DNA from: Gluconacetobacter aggeris
GTDB taxonomy: Bacteria; Pseudomonadota; Alphaproteobacteria; Acetobacterales; Acetobacteraceae
Length of the DNA: 64,000 nt
Direction: 5' to 3'
NCBI RefSeq assembly: GCF_014174395.1
Contig: NZ_JABEQD010000008.1
Span: 1-64,000 of the forward strand
Shown: piece by piece, positions 1 through 8,632 of the stretch
Position numbering within the stretch: the first letter of the stretch is position 1
Layout: every line of letters starts with the position of its first letter
Made by a program: the position numbers and the translations under genes
Notes under the pieces: model-generated
The model's database searches: none
The model's input: only the letters and a program-made list of their open reading frames with translations
What the model was told of the DNA's origin: nothing

Positions 1-742
1 CCATCCGCCCCCAGAAGGGCCAAAGAAACTAGCAGGTCCAAACCACCAGGTCAAGAACCTCAGCCCCGGCGGTGAACAGCGATCTACACCCCACCCCTAA
101 TACCGTCAACAGCCGACTTTCATCCGAGGGCATAAAAAATTCACCCCTGCGCCTCCCAGACCGCCGCAAGGCGCAGGAAACCGCGATTTTTCCCGATTCA
201 AAAAAAATCACGCAGATGACTCAGAACTCCCCGGATACGCCCATCCGTGATTCGCCCCACCGCCTTTATCCACGACATTCTACAGTCGGCACGCGGCGCA
301 TAGCTGAAGAAAGCAGCGCACCAGGCGATCAGCGGCGCCATGATCCCAATCCGCCAGAATTGCAGGGGAACGATTACGTCAGTTCCAGGAGCAACGTGGT
401 CACCGCATCTGGGGCGGCCGGACGCCGGGCCGCGATGCCATGCACAAGAAGCACGGCCCGATCGTCACTTGCCGCAGCATGCGCGGCCGGCCGGCCTTCT
501 TCGCAGCCCCAGGGCAAACCATTGCGGGACGAACCACCAATCCCGTCCAAAACCATTACGACAGCACCCGAGACTGATCACCGATCGTTACCAGACCAGG
601 CCCCATCAGACTTTGCAGCGCCATAACAGCGATTCGGCGCATGTATCCCCACATCGGCACGGGGCGGCCAGACGGGCCGCAGCCCCGGAAACACAAGAAA
701 CACGCGTCGAATCGCCGGCAGAACAGCCTTATCAGCAGTCTC
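1..742. other. Region without a supportable gene
   Basis: I find no convincing gene in this stretch. Open frames exist on both strands, but none shows a recognisable domain, a good ribosome binding site or a persistent coding bias. An imperfect hairpin (arms about 183-191 and 203-211, with T-rich and A-rich arms) lies near the left end. The composition from about 300 to 640 resembles a decayed coding segment, but no frame can be followed across it. The genes to the right are intact, so this may be an old insertion or deletion scar. Confidence 0.4.
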
Positions 743-1255
743 TCAGCCCGCTGGGGCCGCGAGCGTCTTGCTCTCCACCTTGTCACCAACGACGATACCC
801 AGCCTTTCGGTCAGGCCGCCCTGCAATTCCAGCGTTGCGCGCACCGGCCCATGGCTGCTGATCCGCGCCAGACTCTGCGGCACGGCATTCTCGGCAATTG
901 CCGAAATCCGCCCATCCTCACCGATGAAGACGATATCCAGCGAGACCAGCGTATTCTCCATCCACATGTCGCTCTGCTGCGGATAGGGCCAGACGAACAG
1001 CATGCCGCGATCGGCCGGCACCGCGGTGCGGAACATCTCGCCGATGCGCTGCTGATCCGGGGTGGTGGCCAGTTCGACGGAGAAGACGTGCTTCGCCCCC
1101 TTCGCGCCCGTGATGGTCAGCGTCTCGCGCGGCAGTTCGGACTGCGCCTTGGTCGGGGTGTCATCCTGGGCCCGGGCCGTTCCGAGCATCTGCCCTCCGG
1201 CCAGCGCCACGACCAGACCGCACGCAGCGGCACACATGCGCATATCCCACATCAT
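743..1255 (-). CDS. DUF192 family secreted protein
   Basis: A 170-residue exported protein of the DUF192 family, which has no settled biochemical function. An N-terminal hydrophobic stretch (residues 8-29, ending in ARA before QDD) looks like a signal peptide. The DUF192 core follows: a strand that begins ELATTPDQQRIGEMFR, then MLFVWPYPQQSDMWMENTLVSLDI and a late IAENAVPQSL segment. The FxxxxxxxMWMxNTxxxLD pattern is the family signature. The gene starts with ATGATG, so either Met could be used. It ends 29 bp from the facing region and lies downstream of the hydrolase gene on the same strand. Family assignment is firm; function is unknown. Confidence 0.85.
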   Translation of the reverse strand: MMWDMRMCAAACGLVVALAGGQMLGTARAQDDTPTKAQSELPRETLTITGAKGAKHVFSVELATTPDQQRIGEMFRTAVPADRGMLFVWPYPQQSDMWMENTLVSLDIVFIGEDGRISAIAENAVPQSLARISSHGPVRATLELQGGLTERLGIVVGDKVESKTLAAPAG

Positions 1256-1284
1256 TCATTGCTCTCTTCTGTTTGTCGGCGGCA

Positions 1285-1965
1285 TCAGCGCAGGAACGGG
1301 TTGGTCCGCCGTTCGGCACCAATCGTGGTCATGTCACCATGGCCAGGCAGGATCGTCACCTCGTCGCCCAGCGGCAGAAGACGATCGGTAATGGCCTGAA
1401 GCAGTTGAGGACCGTTTCCATAGGGAAAATCGGTGCGCCCGACCGATCCACGAAACAACGTATCCCCCACGAAGGCAAAACCGGCCTTCGGGTCGTGGAA
1501 CACCACATGGCCAGGCGTGTGACCGGGAACATGCAGCACCGCCAGCGACCGGCCCAGCACCGGCAGGATCTCACCATCGGTCACATAACGGTCCACCGTC
1601 ACGTTGCCCATGCCCGTCAACCCGTACCGGGCCGCCTGCGCCGCGATATCGGACAGCAGGAACGCATCGCGCGCATCCGGCCCGATGATCGGCACCGTTC
1701 CACCCTGAAGGCGAACCAGTTCATTGCGCAGCGCATCCGCCCCACCGGCATGGTCCAGATGGCCATGCGTCAGCAGGATGCAATCCACCGTCAGGTCGCG
1801 GGCCGCGAGCGCGTGCAGCAGGACAGGAACATCCCCGCCCGGATCGACCACCACCGCATAGCGCGTGGCGGGGTCCCACAGGATCGAACAATTCTGCCCG
1901 AAGGCGGTCACCGGCACGACAGCCAGTTCCAGCCCGGCCAGATCCGGCACGGAAGACAAAGACAT
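1285..1965 (-). CDS. Metallo-beta-lactamase-fold hydrolase (glyoxalase II-like)
   Basis: A 226-residue MBL-fold metal hydrolase of the short, single-domain glyoxalase II-like type (GloB2/YcbL group). The metal motif THGHLDH lies near residues 65-71. Further metal ligands follow in VPGHTPGH and in FVGDTLF, and the late LPGHGD contributes the last histidine. It probably hydrolyses a thioester such as S-lactoylglutathione, but the substrate cannot be read from sequence. An open frame extends upstream to 2034, but the ATG at 1963-1965 has a good AGGAG site about 7 bp upstream and the added residues look non-coding, so the shorter start is used. Confidence 0.85.
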   Translation of the reverse strand: MSLSSVPDLAGLELAVVPVTAFGQNCSILWDPATRYAVVVDPGGDVPVLLHALAARDLTVDCILLTHGHLDHAGGADALRNELVRLQGGTVPIIGPDARDAFLLSDIAAQAARYGLTGMGNVTVDRYVTDGEILPVLGRSLAVLHVPGHTPGHVVFHDPKAGFAFVGDTLFRGSVGRTDFPYGNGPQLLQAITDRLLPLGDEVTILPGHGDMTTIGAERRTNPFLR

Positions 1966-2147
1966 GACGACGACTCCTGGCCTTACACGCCGCGAAGGCG
2001 GGTTCCGGGCTGGTTTCCGACCTCCGGCCCGCACCCGGCACCAAAGGTTTCCGTTGTGTACGAGCCGGCGGCCGGTGGAGCAAGACTACCCTGCCCCGCA
2101 GCGGGCACCGCTGGCCTGTCTATATCCGCGCTGATAGAGTGGCCGAC

Positions 2148-3224
2148 ATGATGTCGCAGCCCCTCCTTCACGATCCGCTGGACCTGGCCGTCGCCTGGGC
2201 CGAAGCCGGACAGCCGGCGGCGCTGGCCACCGTCATCGCCACCTGGGGCAGTTCCCCGCGTCCCTCCGGCAGCATGATGGCGGTCAATGGCGGCGGCCGC
2301 ATCGAAGGATCGGTCAGCGGCGGCTGCGTCGAGGCGTCCGTCCTCGATGCGGCGATGACCGCTATGTATGATGGCCGGCCCAACCTGCTATCCTATGGCG
2401 TGACATCGGAACAGGCATGGACAGTCGGCCTGGCCTGCGGCGGCGAACTGGACGTGCTGGTGGAAGCGATCGGACCAGGCGGCACCCTGCCCATGGCCAT
2501 ATTGCGCACGGCGGTCGCGTTGCGGCACCAGCGGAAACCGGCGCTGCTGGCGACGCGCCTGTCCGACATGCACCACGTCCTGATCACACGCACGGCCGGC
2601 GATGAACCCACAAGCGTCGCCGACGGCCCGATCGATCCGCACCTGGCTCCGATGCTGGAGCAGGTGTTCCGCGATGGCCGCAGCCGCCGCGTCACCTGTG
2701 CAGACGACGAATCCTGGTTCCTGCACCTGCTGACGGCACCCTATCGGCTGCTGATCGTCGGCGCGGTCCATATCGCCCAGGTCCTGGCCCCGCTGGCGAC
2801 AACGATGGGCTTCGCGGTGACCGTCATCGACCCGCGCACACAACTGGCCACCCCGGAACGCTTCCCCGGCATCGCACTGGTCACCGAATGGCCGGACGAG
2901 GCCCTGGAAACCCTTTCCATCGACACCCATACCGCGATCGTCACCCTGACCCACGACGCCAAGCTGGACGACCCCACCCTGCGGACGGCACTGGACAGTC
3001 CTGCCTTCTATATAGGTGCGCTGGGGTCGCGTAAGACGCAGGCATCGCGCCTGGCCCGGCTGGCCGCCGACGGTGTCGGCCCCGAACGAACGGCACGCAT
3101 CCACGGACCGGTCGGGCTGGCCATCGGCGCGATCGGCGCTGCCGAGATCGCCCTGTCGATCCTGGCCGAAATCGTGGCCGTGCGCCGCGACGCCGCCCTG
3201 GGCCGCCACCCCGGCTGGACATGA
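2148..3224 (+). CDS. xdhC: XdhC/CoxI family molybdoenzyme maturation factor
   Basis: XdhC-family chaperone that helps mature and insert molybdenum cofactor into xanthine-dehydrogenase-type hydroxylases. The N-terminal XdhC/CoxI domain shows ALATVIATWGSSPRPSGSMM and GSVSGGCVEASVL. The C-terminal Rossmann-like domain begins at RLLIVGAVHIAQVLAPLA and contains IGALGSRKTQASRLARL. A cysteine in the GGC motif is the usual cofactor-binding residue. The start is uncertain between GTG 2139, ATG 2148 and ATG 2151. The stop overlaps the start of the mocA-like gene (ATGA), so the two are translationally coupled. No molybdenum hydroxylase structural gene lies in the window, so the client enzyme must be encoded elsewhere. 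Confidence 0.9.
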   Translation: MMSQPLLHDPLDLAVAWAEAGQPAALATVIATWGSSPRPSGSMMAVNGGGRIEGSVSGGCVEASVLDAAMTAMYDGRPNLLSYGVTSEQAWTVGLACGGELDVLVEAIGPGGTLPMAILRTAVALRHQRKPALLATRLSDMHHVLITRTAGDEPTSVADGPIDPHLAPMLEQVFRDGRSRRVTCADDESWFLHLLTAPYRLLIVGAVHIAQVLAPLATTMGFAVTVIDPRTQLATPERFPGIALVTEWPDEALETLSIDTHTAIVTLTHDAKLDDPTLRTALDSPAFYIGALGSRKTQASRLARLAADGVGPERTARIHGPVGLAIGAIGAAEIALSILAEIVAVRRDAALGRHPGWT

Positions 3225-3919
3225 TTCCGGCTCCAGCCCCCATCGCCGCATTGATTCTGGCTGCCGGCCAGTCGTCACGCTCGGCCCCGCACCACAAGCT
3301 GCTGGTCGCCGATGCCGCCGGCACACCGATGATCGCCCGCACCCTGCAGGCCGTATGCGCCAGCACGGTCGACCATGTCGTCATCGTGCTGGGCCACCGC
3401 GCGGCGGAGCTGCGGGCCGCGATCGACGCCCACGGACCCTATGCCCGGCCCGTGAGCGTCACCGTCGCAGCCGACCATGCGACCGGCCTGTCCGCCAGCC
3501 TGCGCGCCGGCCTGCGGGCAATCGCCGGCCGGCCCGCCACAGGCGTGCTGGTCTGCCTGGGCGACATGCCGAACCTTCGCCCGGACCTGATCGACCGGCT
3601 GATCACCCGCCACCGGCGCGACACGCCACCCGTCACCATCCCCGTTCATGCCGGACGACAAGGCCATCCCGTCCTGTGGGACCGGACGATGATCCCGGCG
3701 TTGATGACCCTGAACGGCGACCGGGGCGGCGGCGCCCTGATCCGCACCCTGGGCGCCCGCGCGGCCATCGTGCCGGGCGACGAGACGATCCACGAGGATT
3801 TCGACACGCCCGCCCGGCTGGAACGGTTCGCCGTGACAATGCCGTCCCCTGGGCCATCCCCTGGGCCATCCCCCGGGCCACCCCCTGGACCGCCCCCGGA
3901 GCCACTCCAGGGCGGTTGA
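3221..3919 (+). CDS. MocA-like molybdenum cofactor nucleotidyltransferase with Pro-Gly tail
   Basis: A 232-residue NTP transferase of the MobA/MocA family, likely molybdopterin cytidylyltransferase that makes MCD for hydroxylases. The nucleotide-binding signature AALILAAGQSSRSAPHHKLL is at residues 8-27, although the arginine and glycine spacing is slightly degenerate. VLVCLGDMPNLRPDLIDRL carries the acidic metal-binding motif, and GRQGHPVLWDR the HPV motif typical of MocA. The gene overlaps xdhC by four bases, which fits a shared maturation role. The last 20 residues are a Pro/Gly tail encoded by a degenerate 12-bp tandem repeat. This tail is not part of the enzyme fold. Confidence 0.87.
   Translation: MIPAPAPIAALILAAGQSSRSAPHHKLLVADAAGTPMIARTLQAVCASTVDHVVIVLGHRAAELRAAIDAHGPYARPVSVTVAADHATGLSASLRAGLRAIAGRPATGVLVCLGDMPNLRPDLIDRLITRHRRDTPPVTIPVHAGRQGHPVLWDRTMIPALMTLNGDRGGGALIRTLGARAAIVPGDETIHEDFDTPARLERFAVTMPSPGPSPGPSPGPPPGPPPEPLQGG
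3846..3905 (+). repeat. Degenerate 12-bp tandem repeat in the mocA-like 3' end
   Basis: About five tandem units related to CCCCTGGGCCAT, the first two identical and later ones diverged. Translation gives a Ser-Pro-Gly-Pro tail appended to the MocA-like protein. A related 12-bp unit occurs inside the large glycosyltransferase gene near 27271-27300. The repeat is in frame and ends just before the stop codon. Confidence 0.8.
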
Positions 3920-3989
3920 CCGCCCCCGGCCCGGTGTCGGAGAAGGGCAGGCGCGGCCCGGGTGGCCGCCAACATGAAGGACTGGCCCA

Positions 3990-4340
3990 ATGAGCAAGAT
4001 CATCCGCACGGAACCGAACGCGATCCTGTCCAAGGTCGTGGAATATCACGGCTTCCTGTTTACCCAGGGTTTCGTCGCGCGCGACCTGAAGGGCGACGTC
4101 TCCGCCCAGACGCGCGATATTCTGGAGCAGATCGACGAAGCGCTGGAACTGCACGGCACGGACAAGACCCGCCTGCTCCAGGCCCAGATCTGGCTGAAGG
4201 ACATCGCCGACCGCGACGCCCTGAATGTCCTGTGGTCCGCCTGGCTGCCCAAGGATGGCGCCCCGGCCCGCGCCTGCGTCCAGGCCACGATGGCCAGCCC
4301 GGACGTCCTGGTCGAGATCATGCTGATCTGCACCAAGTAA
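3990..4340 (+). CDS. RidA/YjgF family protein
   Basis: A 116-residue RidA-type protein. These trimeric cytosolic enzymes hydrolyse reactive enamine/imine intermediates released by PLP enzymes, although several subgroups lack that activity. The family is visible in FLFTQGFVARDLKGDVSAQTRDILEQIDEALELHGTDKTRLLQ and in the terminal PARACVQATMASPDVLVEIML, where the Arg of the PAR(A/S)xV motif is conserved. A GAAGGA ribosome site precedes the ATG. The gene stands between the molybdopterin pair and the CHAP gene with no clear operon partner. A second RidA-like gene lies at 50872-51336. Confidence 0.9.
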   Translation: MSKIIRTEPNAILSKVVEYHGFLFTQGFVARDLKGDVSAQTRDILEQIDEALELHGTDKTRLLQAQIWLKDIADRDALNVLWSAWLPKDGAPARACVQATMASPDVLVEIMLICTK

Positions 4341-4360
4341 GCCCTCGACCAGCTCGGGAG

Positions 4361-4408
4361 CGGGACCCGCCAGCCACAAAGGCTGTCGCTTTTATGCAAC
4401 GGGTCCCG
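4361..4408 (+). terminator. Hairpin after ridA
   Basis: Nine-base arms CGGGACCCG and CGGGTCCCG enclose a second small hairpin (AGCC/GGCT). It begins about 20 bp after the ridA stop. There is no clear U-tract, so termination is likely but unproven. Confidence 0.45.
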
Positions 4409-4641
4409 ATTCCGATTCTGCTGCCGCCTGCCTCGGACCTTTCGTCCACCCGGCTCCCCGCAATTTCCATTTTTCATTGAAAAACTGCGGTCTGCATTTT
4501 TCGATGAGGAATATATTCCTATTTTTTGAATCCAAGCCGCCGGTTTTCTGAAAATGTCATCGATCGCGCATGAGAAATGCGGCGGCGTCTTGTCAGGGTT
4601 GCGGCCTCGTTGCTACCCCTGTTTGGGCAACGACAGTGCGT

Positions 4642-5409
4642 ATGAGGTCTTGTGGGATGCGGGCAGGTGGTTTGGGACGTGCGTTCCTCTTTTCTGTAGC
4701 AGCGGCGTCCTTGGGCCTCGTCTTCTCCTCCAACGCAGATGCCCGCCGGTCGGTTCATCGCGCCACGCATATCATCCATGCCAATCATACGGCCTACGCC
4801 GCGCATCACGGACGCCACGTCGCGTTCCGCACCGGCAGGCATCATGAAGCCGGCCGGGTCATCCAGTGCGTGGCCTTCGCCAAGTCGGCATCCGACGTCA
4901 TGCTGCGCGGAAACGCCGCCAACTGGTGGTACAATGCCGCCGGCGTCTACGCCCGCGGTGCCGCGCCCGAAGCCGGCAGCATCCTGAATTTCCGCGCCAA
5001 TCGCCGCATGCCGCTGGGTCATGTCGCGGTCGTCCGCCAGATCGTCGACAGCCGCACCATCGTGATCGACCAGTCGCACTGGGCCCAGCGTGGCATCAGC
5101 CGCAACGTGGCGGTGATCGACGTCTCGCCCAACAATGACTGGACGGCGGTTCGCGTCGCGCTGAACCAGAACGGCGCCTATGGCAGCATCTATCCGACCT
5201 ACGGGTTCATCTACTCCCGTCCGGACACCAGCGGCCGCATCATGACCGCCAGCAGCGAACGCTCGGTCCCGCAGACCCTCAACAGCGCACCGAGCGACCT
5301 GCGCCACCCGATGCGCACGACCGAAGTGGCCGAAGCGCCCGAGAGCCTGCCGAGCGTCACCTACGGCCACGCCTTCCGCGAAGACGCCCCGAACCGTTCC
5401 ATTCGCTAA
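4642..5409 (+). CDS. Secreted CHAP-domain amidase/peptidase
   Basis: An exported protein with a CHAP domain, the cysteine-histidine amidase fold that cleaves peptidoglycan peptide cross-links or stems. A signal peptide (GRAFLFSVAAASLGLVFSS, then NADA) precedes a basic, His-rich stretch. The CHAP core shows the catalytic Cys in VIQCVAFAK, the NAANWW motif, the catalytic His in GHVAVVRQI and a following DQSHWA segment. The C-terminal 80 residues are low-complexity and carry no known domain. The start is uncertain: ATG 4570, 4642 and 4657 are in frame; 4642 or 4657 give a standard signal peptide. It converges on rlmH and shares a long inverted repeat with it. Confidence 0.82.
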   Translation: MRSCGMRAGGLGRAFLFSVAAASLGLVFSSNADARRSVHRATHIIHANHTAYAAHHGRHVAFRTGRHHEAGRVIQCVAFAKSASDVMLRGNAANWWYNAAGVYARGAAPEAGSILNFRANRRMPLGHVAVVRQIVDSRTIVIDQSHWAQRGISRNVAVIDVSPNNDWTAVRVALNQNGAYGSIYPTYGFIYSRPDTSGRIMTASSERSVPQTLNSAPSDLRHPMRTTEVAEAPESLPSVTYGHAFREDAPNRSIR

Positions 5410-5424
5410 GCTAGCATGCACTCC

Positions 5425-5506
5425 AAAAGCCTGCTTGGAAATGCGGGCTGGTGAGCGAGAGTGCCGCATAGCGGCGCGCCCGTCGTGCGTTTCCAAGCAG
5501 GCTTTT
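5425..5506. terminator. 17-bp inverted repeat between the CHAP gene and rlmH
   Basis: Perfect 17-bp arms, AAAAGCCTGCTTGGAAA at 5425-5441 and its complement at 5490-5506, are separated by 48 bp that contain a smaller GCCGC/GCGGC hairpin. The element lies between two convergent genes and its right arm touches the first base of the rlmH stop codon. It ends in T-runs in both directions, so a bidirectional terminator is the simplest reading. Confidence 0.65.
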
Positions 5507-5964
5507 CAGGGGCGTCCGGCGCGGTGGTAGGGATGGCCTGACGCAATCGCCCGCGCGCGATAAAGCTGCTCGGCCAGCAGGCCCCGCACCAGCATATGCG
5601 GCCACGTCATGGGCCCCAGCGACAATGTATCGTCGGCACGCGCCAGCACCGGCCCATCCAGCCCTTCCGCTCCCCCGATCAGGAAACAGACCGGCCGCGA
5701 CAGGCCCAGCCAGCGCTCGACATGCCGGGCAAAATCCAGGCTGGCATGCGCCCGCCCGCCCTCGTCCATTGCAATGACGAAGGCCCGGTCAGGCAGGGCG
5801 GAGAGCAGCGCCTGCCCTTCGCGCCGCTTGATTTCCGCCGCAGCCCCCCTGCCCTCGGCGACCTCGACCATGTCCAGCTTCGGCGTCAGCCGTTCGGCAT
5901 AACGCTGGAACAGGTCGCGTTCCACCCGGTCCTTCATGCGCCCGACAGCGATCAGCCGCATCAT
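5506..5964 (-). CDS. rlmH: 23S rRNA (pseudouridine1915-N3)-methyltransferase RlmH
   Basis: A 152-residue SPOUT-class methyltransferase that methylates pseudouridine 1915 in helix 69 of 23S rRNA. The sequence is typical: [24 protein letters not shown] at the start, the SAM-binding trefoil knot with [10 protein letters not shown], then [24 protein letters not shown] and a terminal [10 protein letters not shown]. An open frame extends upstream, but family proteins begin at MMRL or MRL, so ATG 5964 (or 5961) is chosen. It starts 11 bp after the rsfS stop, as the last gene of the proA-nadD-rsfS-rlmH cluster. Confidence 0.95.
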   Translation of the reverse strand: MMRLIAVGRMKDRVERDLFQRYAERLTPKLDMVEVAEGRGAAAEIKRREGQALLSALPDRAFVIAMDEGGRAHASLDFARHVERWLGLSRPVCFLIGGAEGLDGPVLARADDTLSLGPMTWPHMLVRGLLAEQLYRARAIASGHPYHRAGRP

Positions 5965-5975
5965 CGGACCGCGTC

Positions 5976-7184
5976 CTACTCGGCCTCCGGCGCCCCGCCG
6001 GGCGGCACGTCGAGATCGGCCCCCCACATGCGTTCCAGGCCGTACTGGGCCCGCGCGTCGGTCTTGAACAGGTGCACGACAATATCCCCGGCATCGATCA
6101 GCACCCAGTCCGACCCATTCGCGCCTTCGATCAGCACCCGCTTCAGCCCCGCTTCACCCAGCTTGCGTTCGAGATGCATCGCCATCGCCGAAATCTGGCG
6201 GTCGGCAATGCCGGTCGCGATCACCATCCGGTCGGCGAACGACGCGCGCCCCGTCAGGTCCAGCACCACGATATCCTCGCCCTTGTCGTCCGCCAGGCTC
6301 TCGGTGATGACCGTCAGATATTTCTCGAGCTTGCTGATTTCCGCGGGCTCGCGGTTCACCGCCTTGCCGGGGCCGGCAACGGCCGCCTTCTTGCGCGGCG
6401 TACCCGGCGCCCGTGCGGCACCGGGTACCGCGGCCAATCCGGCCGGAGTCTTCCTGCCGGTCGTGCCGGCTGTCTTCTTGGGTGCCGCGCGACGAGTGGT
6501 ACCCGTATCGGCCGGAGGCTTCCTGGCGATGACTCTTACTCCTGCTTCATCCTGTGCGGGATCATCTTGCCGCGCCATCGCACTCTTCAACGCGCCAGCA
6601 CGCAATTCCGTTGCTGATATACCGATCTGCGGGGCAGGAAGAAAGGCCCAGGCGCACGGCGTGCAATCGGCCAGGATCGGCGCCTCCCGCGCCGGCCGCC
6701 GCCAGCGGCCGAGCGCCAGCGCCGCCCGCCCCCGCAAAGCCGCCGGATTGTAAGGGGGCCGGGGCAGCACCGCGAACGGAACCGTCGAGACGATCCGCCG
6801 CCAGCGCCGCCAGCGGGGCAATTCCGCCAGCCCATCCGCCCCCATCAGCCAGACGAATTCCACATTGGGAAAACGCCTGACCAGCAAAGCCAGCGTGTCG
6901 ACCGTATAGCGTGTGCCGAGATGCCGCTCGATATCGGTGGCGATGATGCGCCGCCCATCGACCTGTGCCGCCACCGCCGCCAGCCTGGCCGCAAGCGGCG
7001 CCATGCCCTTTGCGGGTTTCAGCGGATTGCCCGGCGAGACCATCAGCCAGACCTGGTCGAGCCGCAGCAGCCGCAACGCCCGCCGCGCCAGTTGCAGATG
7101 GCCGACATGCACCGGATTGAACGATCCCCCCAGGAGACCGACCCGAATACGCCGCCCGTCTCCCCACACCGGAAGCGCTGTCAT
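5976..7184 (-). CDS. nadD-rsfS: NadD-RsfS fused frame (nicotinate-nucleotide adenylyltransferase and ribosome silencing factor)
   Basis: One uninterrupted 402-codon frame holds two proteins that are normally separate. Residues 1 to about 200 are NadD, which adenylates nicotinate mononucleotide: [19 protein letters not shown] (GxFxPxHxGH) and a late ISATELR motif. Residues about 205-290 are an Ala/Pro/Lys-rich linker. Residues about 295-402 are RsfS, which binds bL14 and blocks subunit joining: [32 protein letters not shown] and [14 protein letters not shown]. NadD lacks the usual C-terminal helix after ISATELR. An internal ATG at 6578, with a purine-rich stretch before it, could give separate RsfS (201 aa). 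ATG 7184 sits 2 bp from the proA stop. Confidence 0.88.
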   Translation of the reverse strand: MTALPVWGDGRRIRVGLLGGSFNPVHVGHLQLARRALRLLRLDQVWLMVSPGNPLKPAKGMAPLAARLAAVAAQVDGRRIIATDIERHLGTRYTVDTLALLVRRFPNVEFVWLMGADGLAELPRWRRWRRIVSTVPFAVLPRPPYNPAALRGRAALALGRWRRPAREAPILADCTPCAWAFLPAPQIGISATELRAGALKSAMARQDDPAQDEAGVRVIARKPPADTGTTRRAAPKKTAGTTGRKTPAGLAAVPGAARAPGTPRKKAAVAGPGKAVNREPAEISKLEKYLTVITESLADDKGEDIVVLDLTGRASFADRMVIATGIADRQISAMAMHLERKLGEAGLKRVLIEGANGSDWVLIDAGDIVVHLFKTDARAQYGLERMWGADLDVPPGGAPEAE

Positions 7185-7186
7185 GG

Positions 7187-8467
7187 TCAGGGACGAAGCT
7201 GGCCCGTCCCGATGACTTCGTAGCGAAAGGTCGTCAACTGCTCCAGCCCGACCGGACCACGCGCATGGATGCGCCCGGTCGCGATGCCGATTTCCGCCCC
7301 GAATCCGAACTCCCCGCCATCGCAGAACTGGGTCGAGGCATTCCACATCACCACCGCGCTGTCGGTGCCGTTCAGGAACCGCGCCGCGACCTCGGCATCC
7401 TCGGTCACGATCGCCTCGGTATGCGCGCTGCCGAACCGCGCGATATGCGCCAGCGCATCGTCCACCCCATCGACCACCGCGATAGACAGGATCGCATCCA
7501 GCCATTCGGTACCGAAATCGGCCTCACTGGCCGCCGGCAGATCGGGCAGAATCGCCCGCGCCCGTGCATCGGCCTTGAAGGCACATCCTTTCGCCGCCAG
7601 ATCGGCCACAATGCCCGGCAACAGCGCCGGCGCCACCGCGGCATCGATCAGCAGCGTCTCGGTCGCACCGCAGATCCCCGTCCGGCGCATCTTGGCATTG
7701 ACCACCAATGCCCGCGCCATCTCCGGATCGGCGGCTTCATGGACATAGGTGTGGCACAGCCCCTCGGCATGCGCGAGCACCGGCACCCGCGCCTCGCGCT
7801 GCACGCGCTCGACCAGCGACTTGCCGCCACGCGGAATGATCAGGTCGATCTGCCCGGCCGCCCCCAGCATGTCCGCCACATGGCGCCGGTCGGTATCGGG
7901 CGCGATCTGCACCGCCGCCTCCGGCAGGCCGGCGGCACGCAGGCCGGCCACCATCGCCCCATGGATGGCCCGCGCGCTCTGCAGGCTTTCCGACCCGCCG
8001 CGCAAAATCACCGCATTGCCCGACTTGATGCACAGGCCCGCCGCGTCGGCCCCGACATTGGGGCGGCTTTCATAGATCATGCCGATCACGCCCACCGGCG
8101 TCGCCACCCGGCTGATGCGCAGCCCATTGGGCCGAGTCCACTCCGCCAGCACCCGCCCGACCGGATCAGGCAGTTGCGCGATATCGTCCAGCCCCGCCGC
8201 CATCGCCTCCACCCGCGCCGGAGTCAGGGTCAGCCGATCACGGAACGCGGCCGCCGCGGTAGACGCGGCAAGATCAAGCGCATTCGCCGCCAGGATCTCG
8301 TCCTGCCGCTCCCGCAGGGCAGCAGCCGCATGGCGCAGGGCGGCATTGCGCGTCTCGGACGAACTCTGCGCCAGAACCCGGGCAGCGGCACGGGCCCGCG
8401 CGGCCAGCTCCGGCATGGCCGGGACCCACCGGCCCTCTGCTTCCATGACGGACGTGACTGCGTTCAT
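7187..8467 (-). CDS. proA: Glutamate-5-semialdehyde dehydrogenase
   Basis: ProA (gamma-glutamyl phosphate reductase, 426 aa) reduces glutamyl phosphate to glutamate semialdehyde, the second step of proline synthesis. Visible motifs are [37 protein letters not shown] for NADPH binding and [17 protein letters not shown] with the catalytic cysteine. The C-terminal [20 protein letters not shown] matches the family end. ATG 8467 has an AGGGAGG site upstream; a longer open frame to 8530 runs into the repeat element and is rejected. The gene heads the proA-nadD-rsfS-rlmH operon. Its partner proB is not in the window. proC is at 18940. Confidence 0.96.
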   Translation of the reverse strand: MNAVTSVMEAEGRWVPAMPELAARARAAARVLAQSSSETRNAALRHAAAALRERQDEILAANALDLAASTAAAAFRDRLTLTPARVEAMAAGLDDIAQLPDPVGRVLAEWTRPNGLRISRVATPVGVIGMIYESRPNVGADAAGLCIKSGNAVILRGGSESLQSARAIHGAMVAGLRAAGLPEAAVQIAPDTDRRHVADMLGAAGQIDLIIPRGGKSLVERVQREARVPVLAHAEGLCHTYVHEAADPEMARALVVNAKMRRTGICGATETLLIDAAVAPALLPGIVADLAAKGCAFKADARARAILPDLPAASEADFGTEWLDAILSIAVVDGVDDALAHIARFGSAHTEAIVTEDAEVAARFLNGTDSAVVMWNASTQFCDGGEFGFGAEIGIATGRIHARGPVGLEQLTTFRYEVIGTGQLRP

Positions 8468-8504
8468 AGCCGGCCTCCCTGCCTCGATATGCGAACCGAT
8501 TTTC

Positions 8505-8626
8505 CGTTCTTTTTTGAAAAAAAGAACCAAAAAACTTTGATTCGGTCAGAAGCCTTGTGCAGGGCACACGATGCCCCTGAACGGATCAAAGTCTTTTTGC
8601 TTCTTTTTCTTCAGAAAAAGAAGAAG
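8505..8626. repeat. Long palindromic repeat element, copy A
   Basis: A nested inverted-repeat element between ychF and proA. The left half is a hairpin (GTTCTTTTTTGAAAAAAAG..., about 8506-8527) followed by CAAAAAACTTTGATTCGG. The right half is the mirror image, CGGATCAAAGTCTTTTTG followed by a hairpin (CTTCTTTTTC/GAAAAAGAAG, 8600-8623). A 28-bp spacer separates them. On the minus strand the right hairpin begins about 9 bp after the ychF stop. A related copy lies at 52514-52612. Confidence 0.85.
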
Positions 8627-8632
8627 ACGCCC

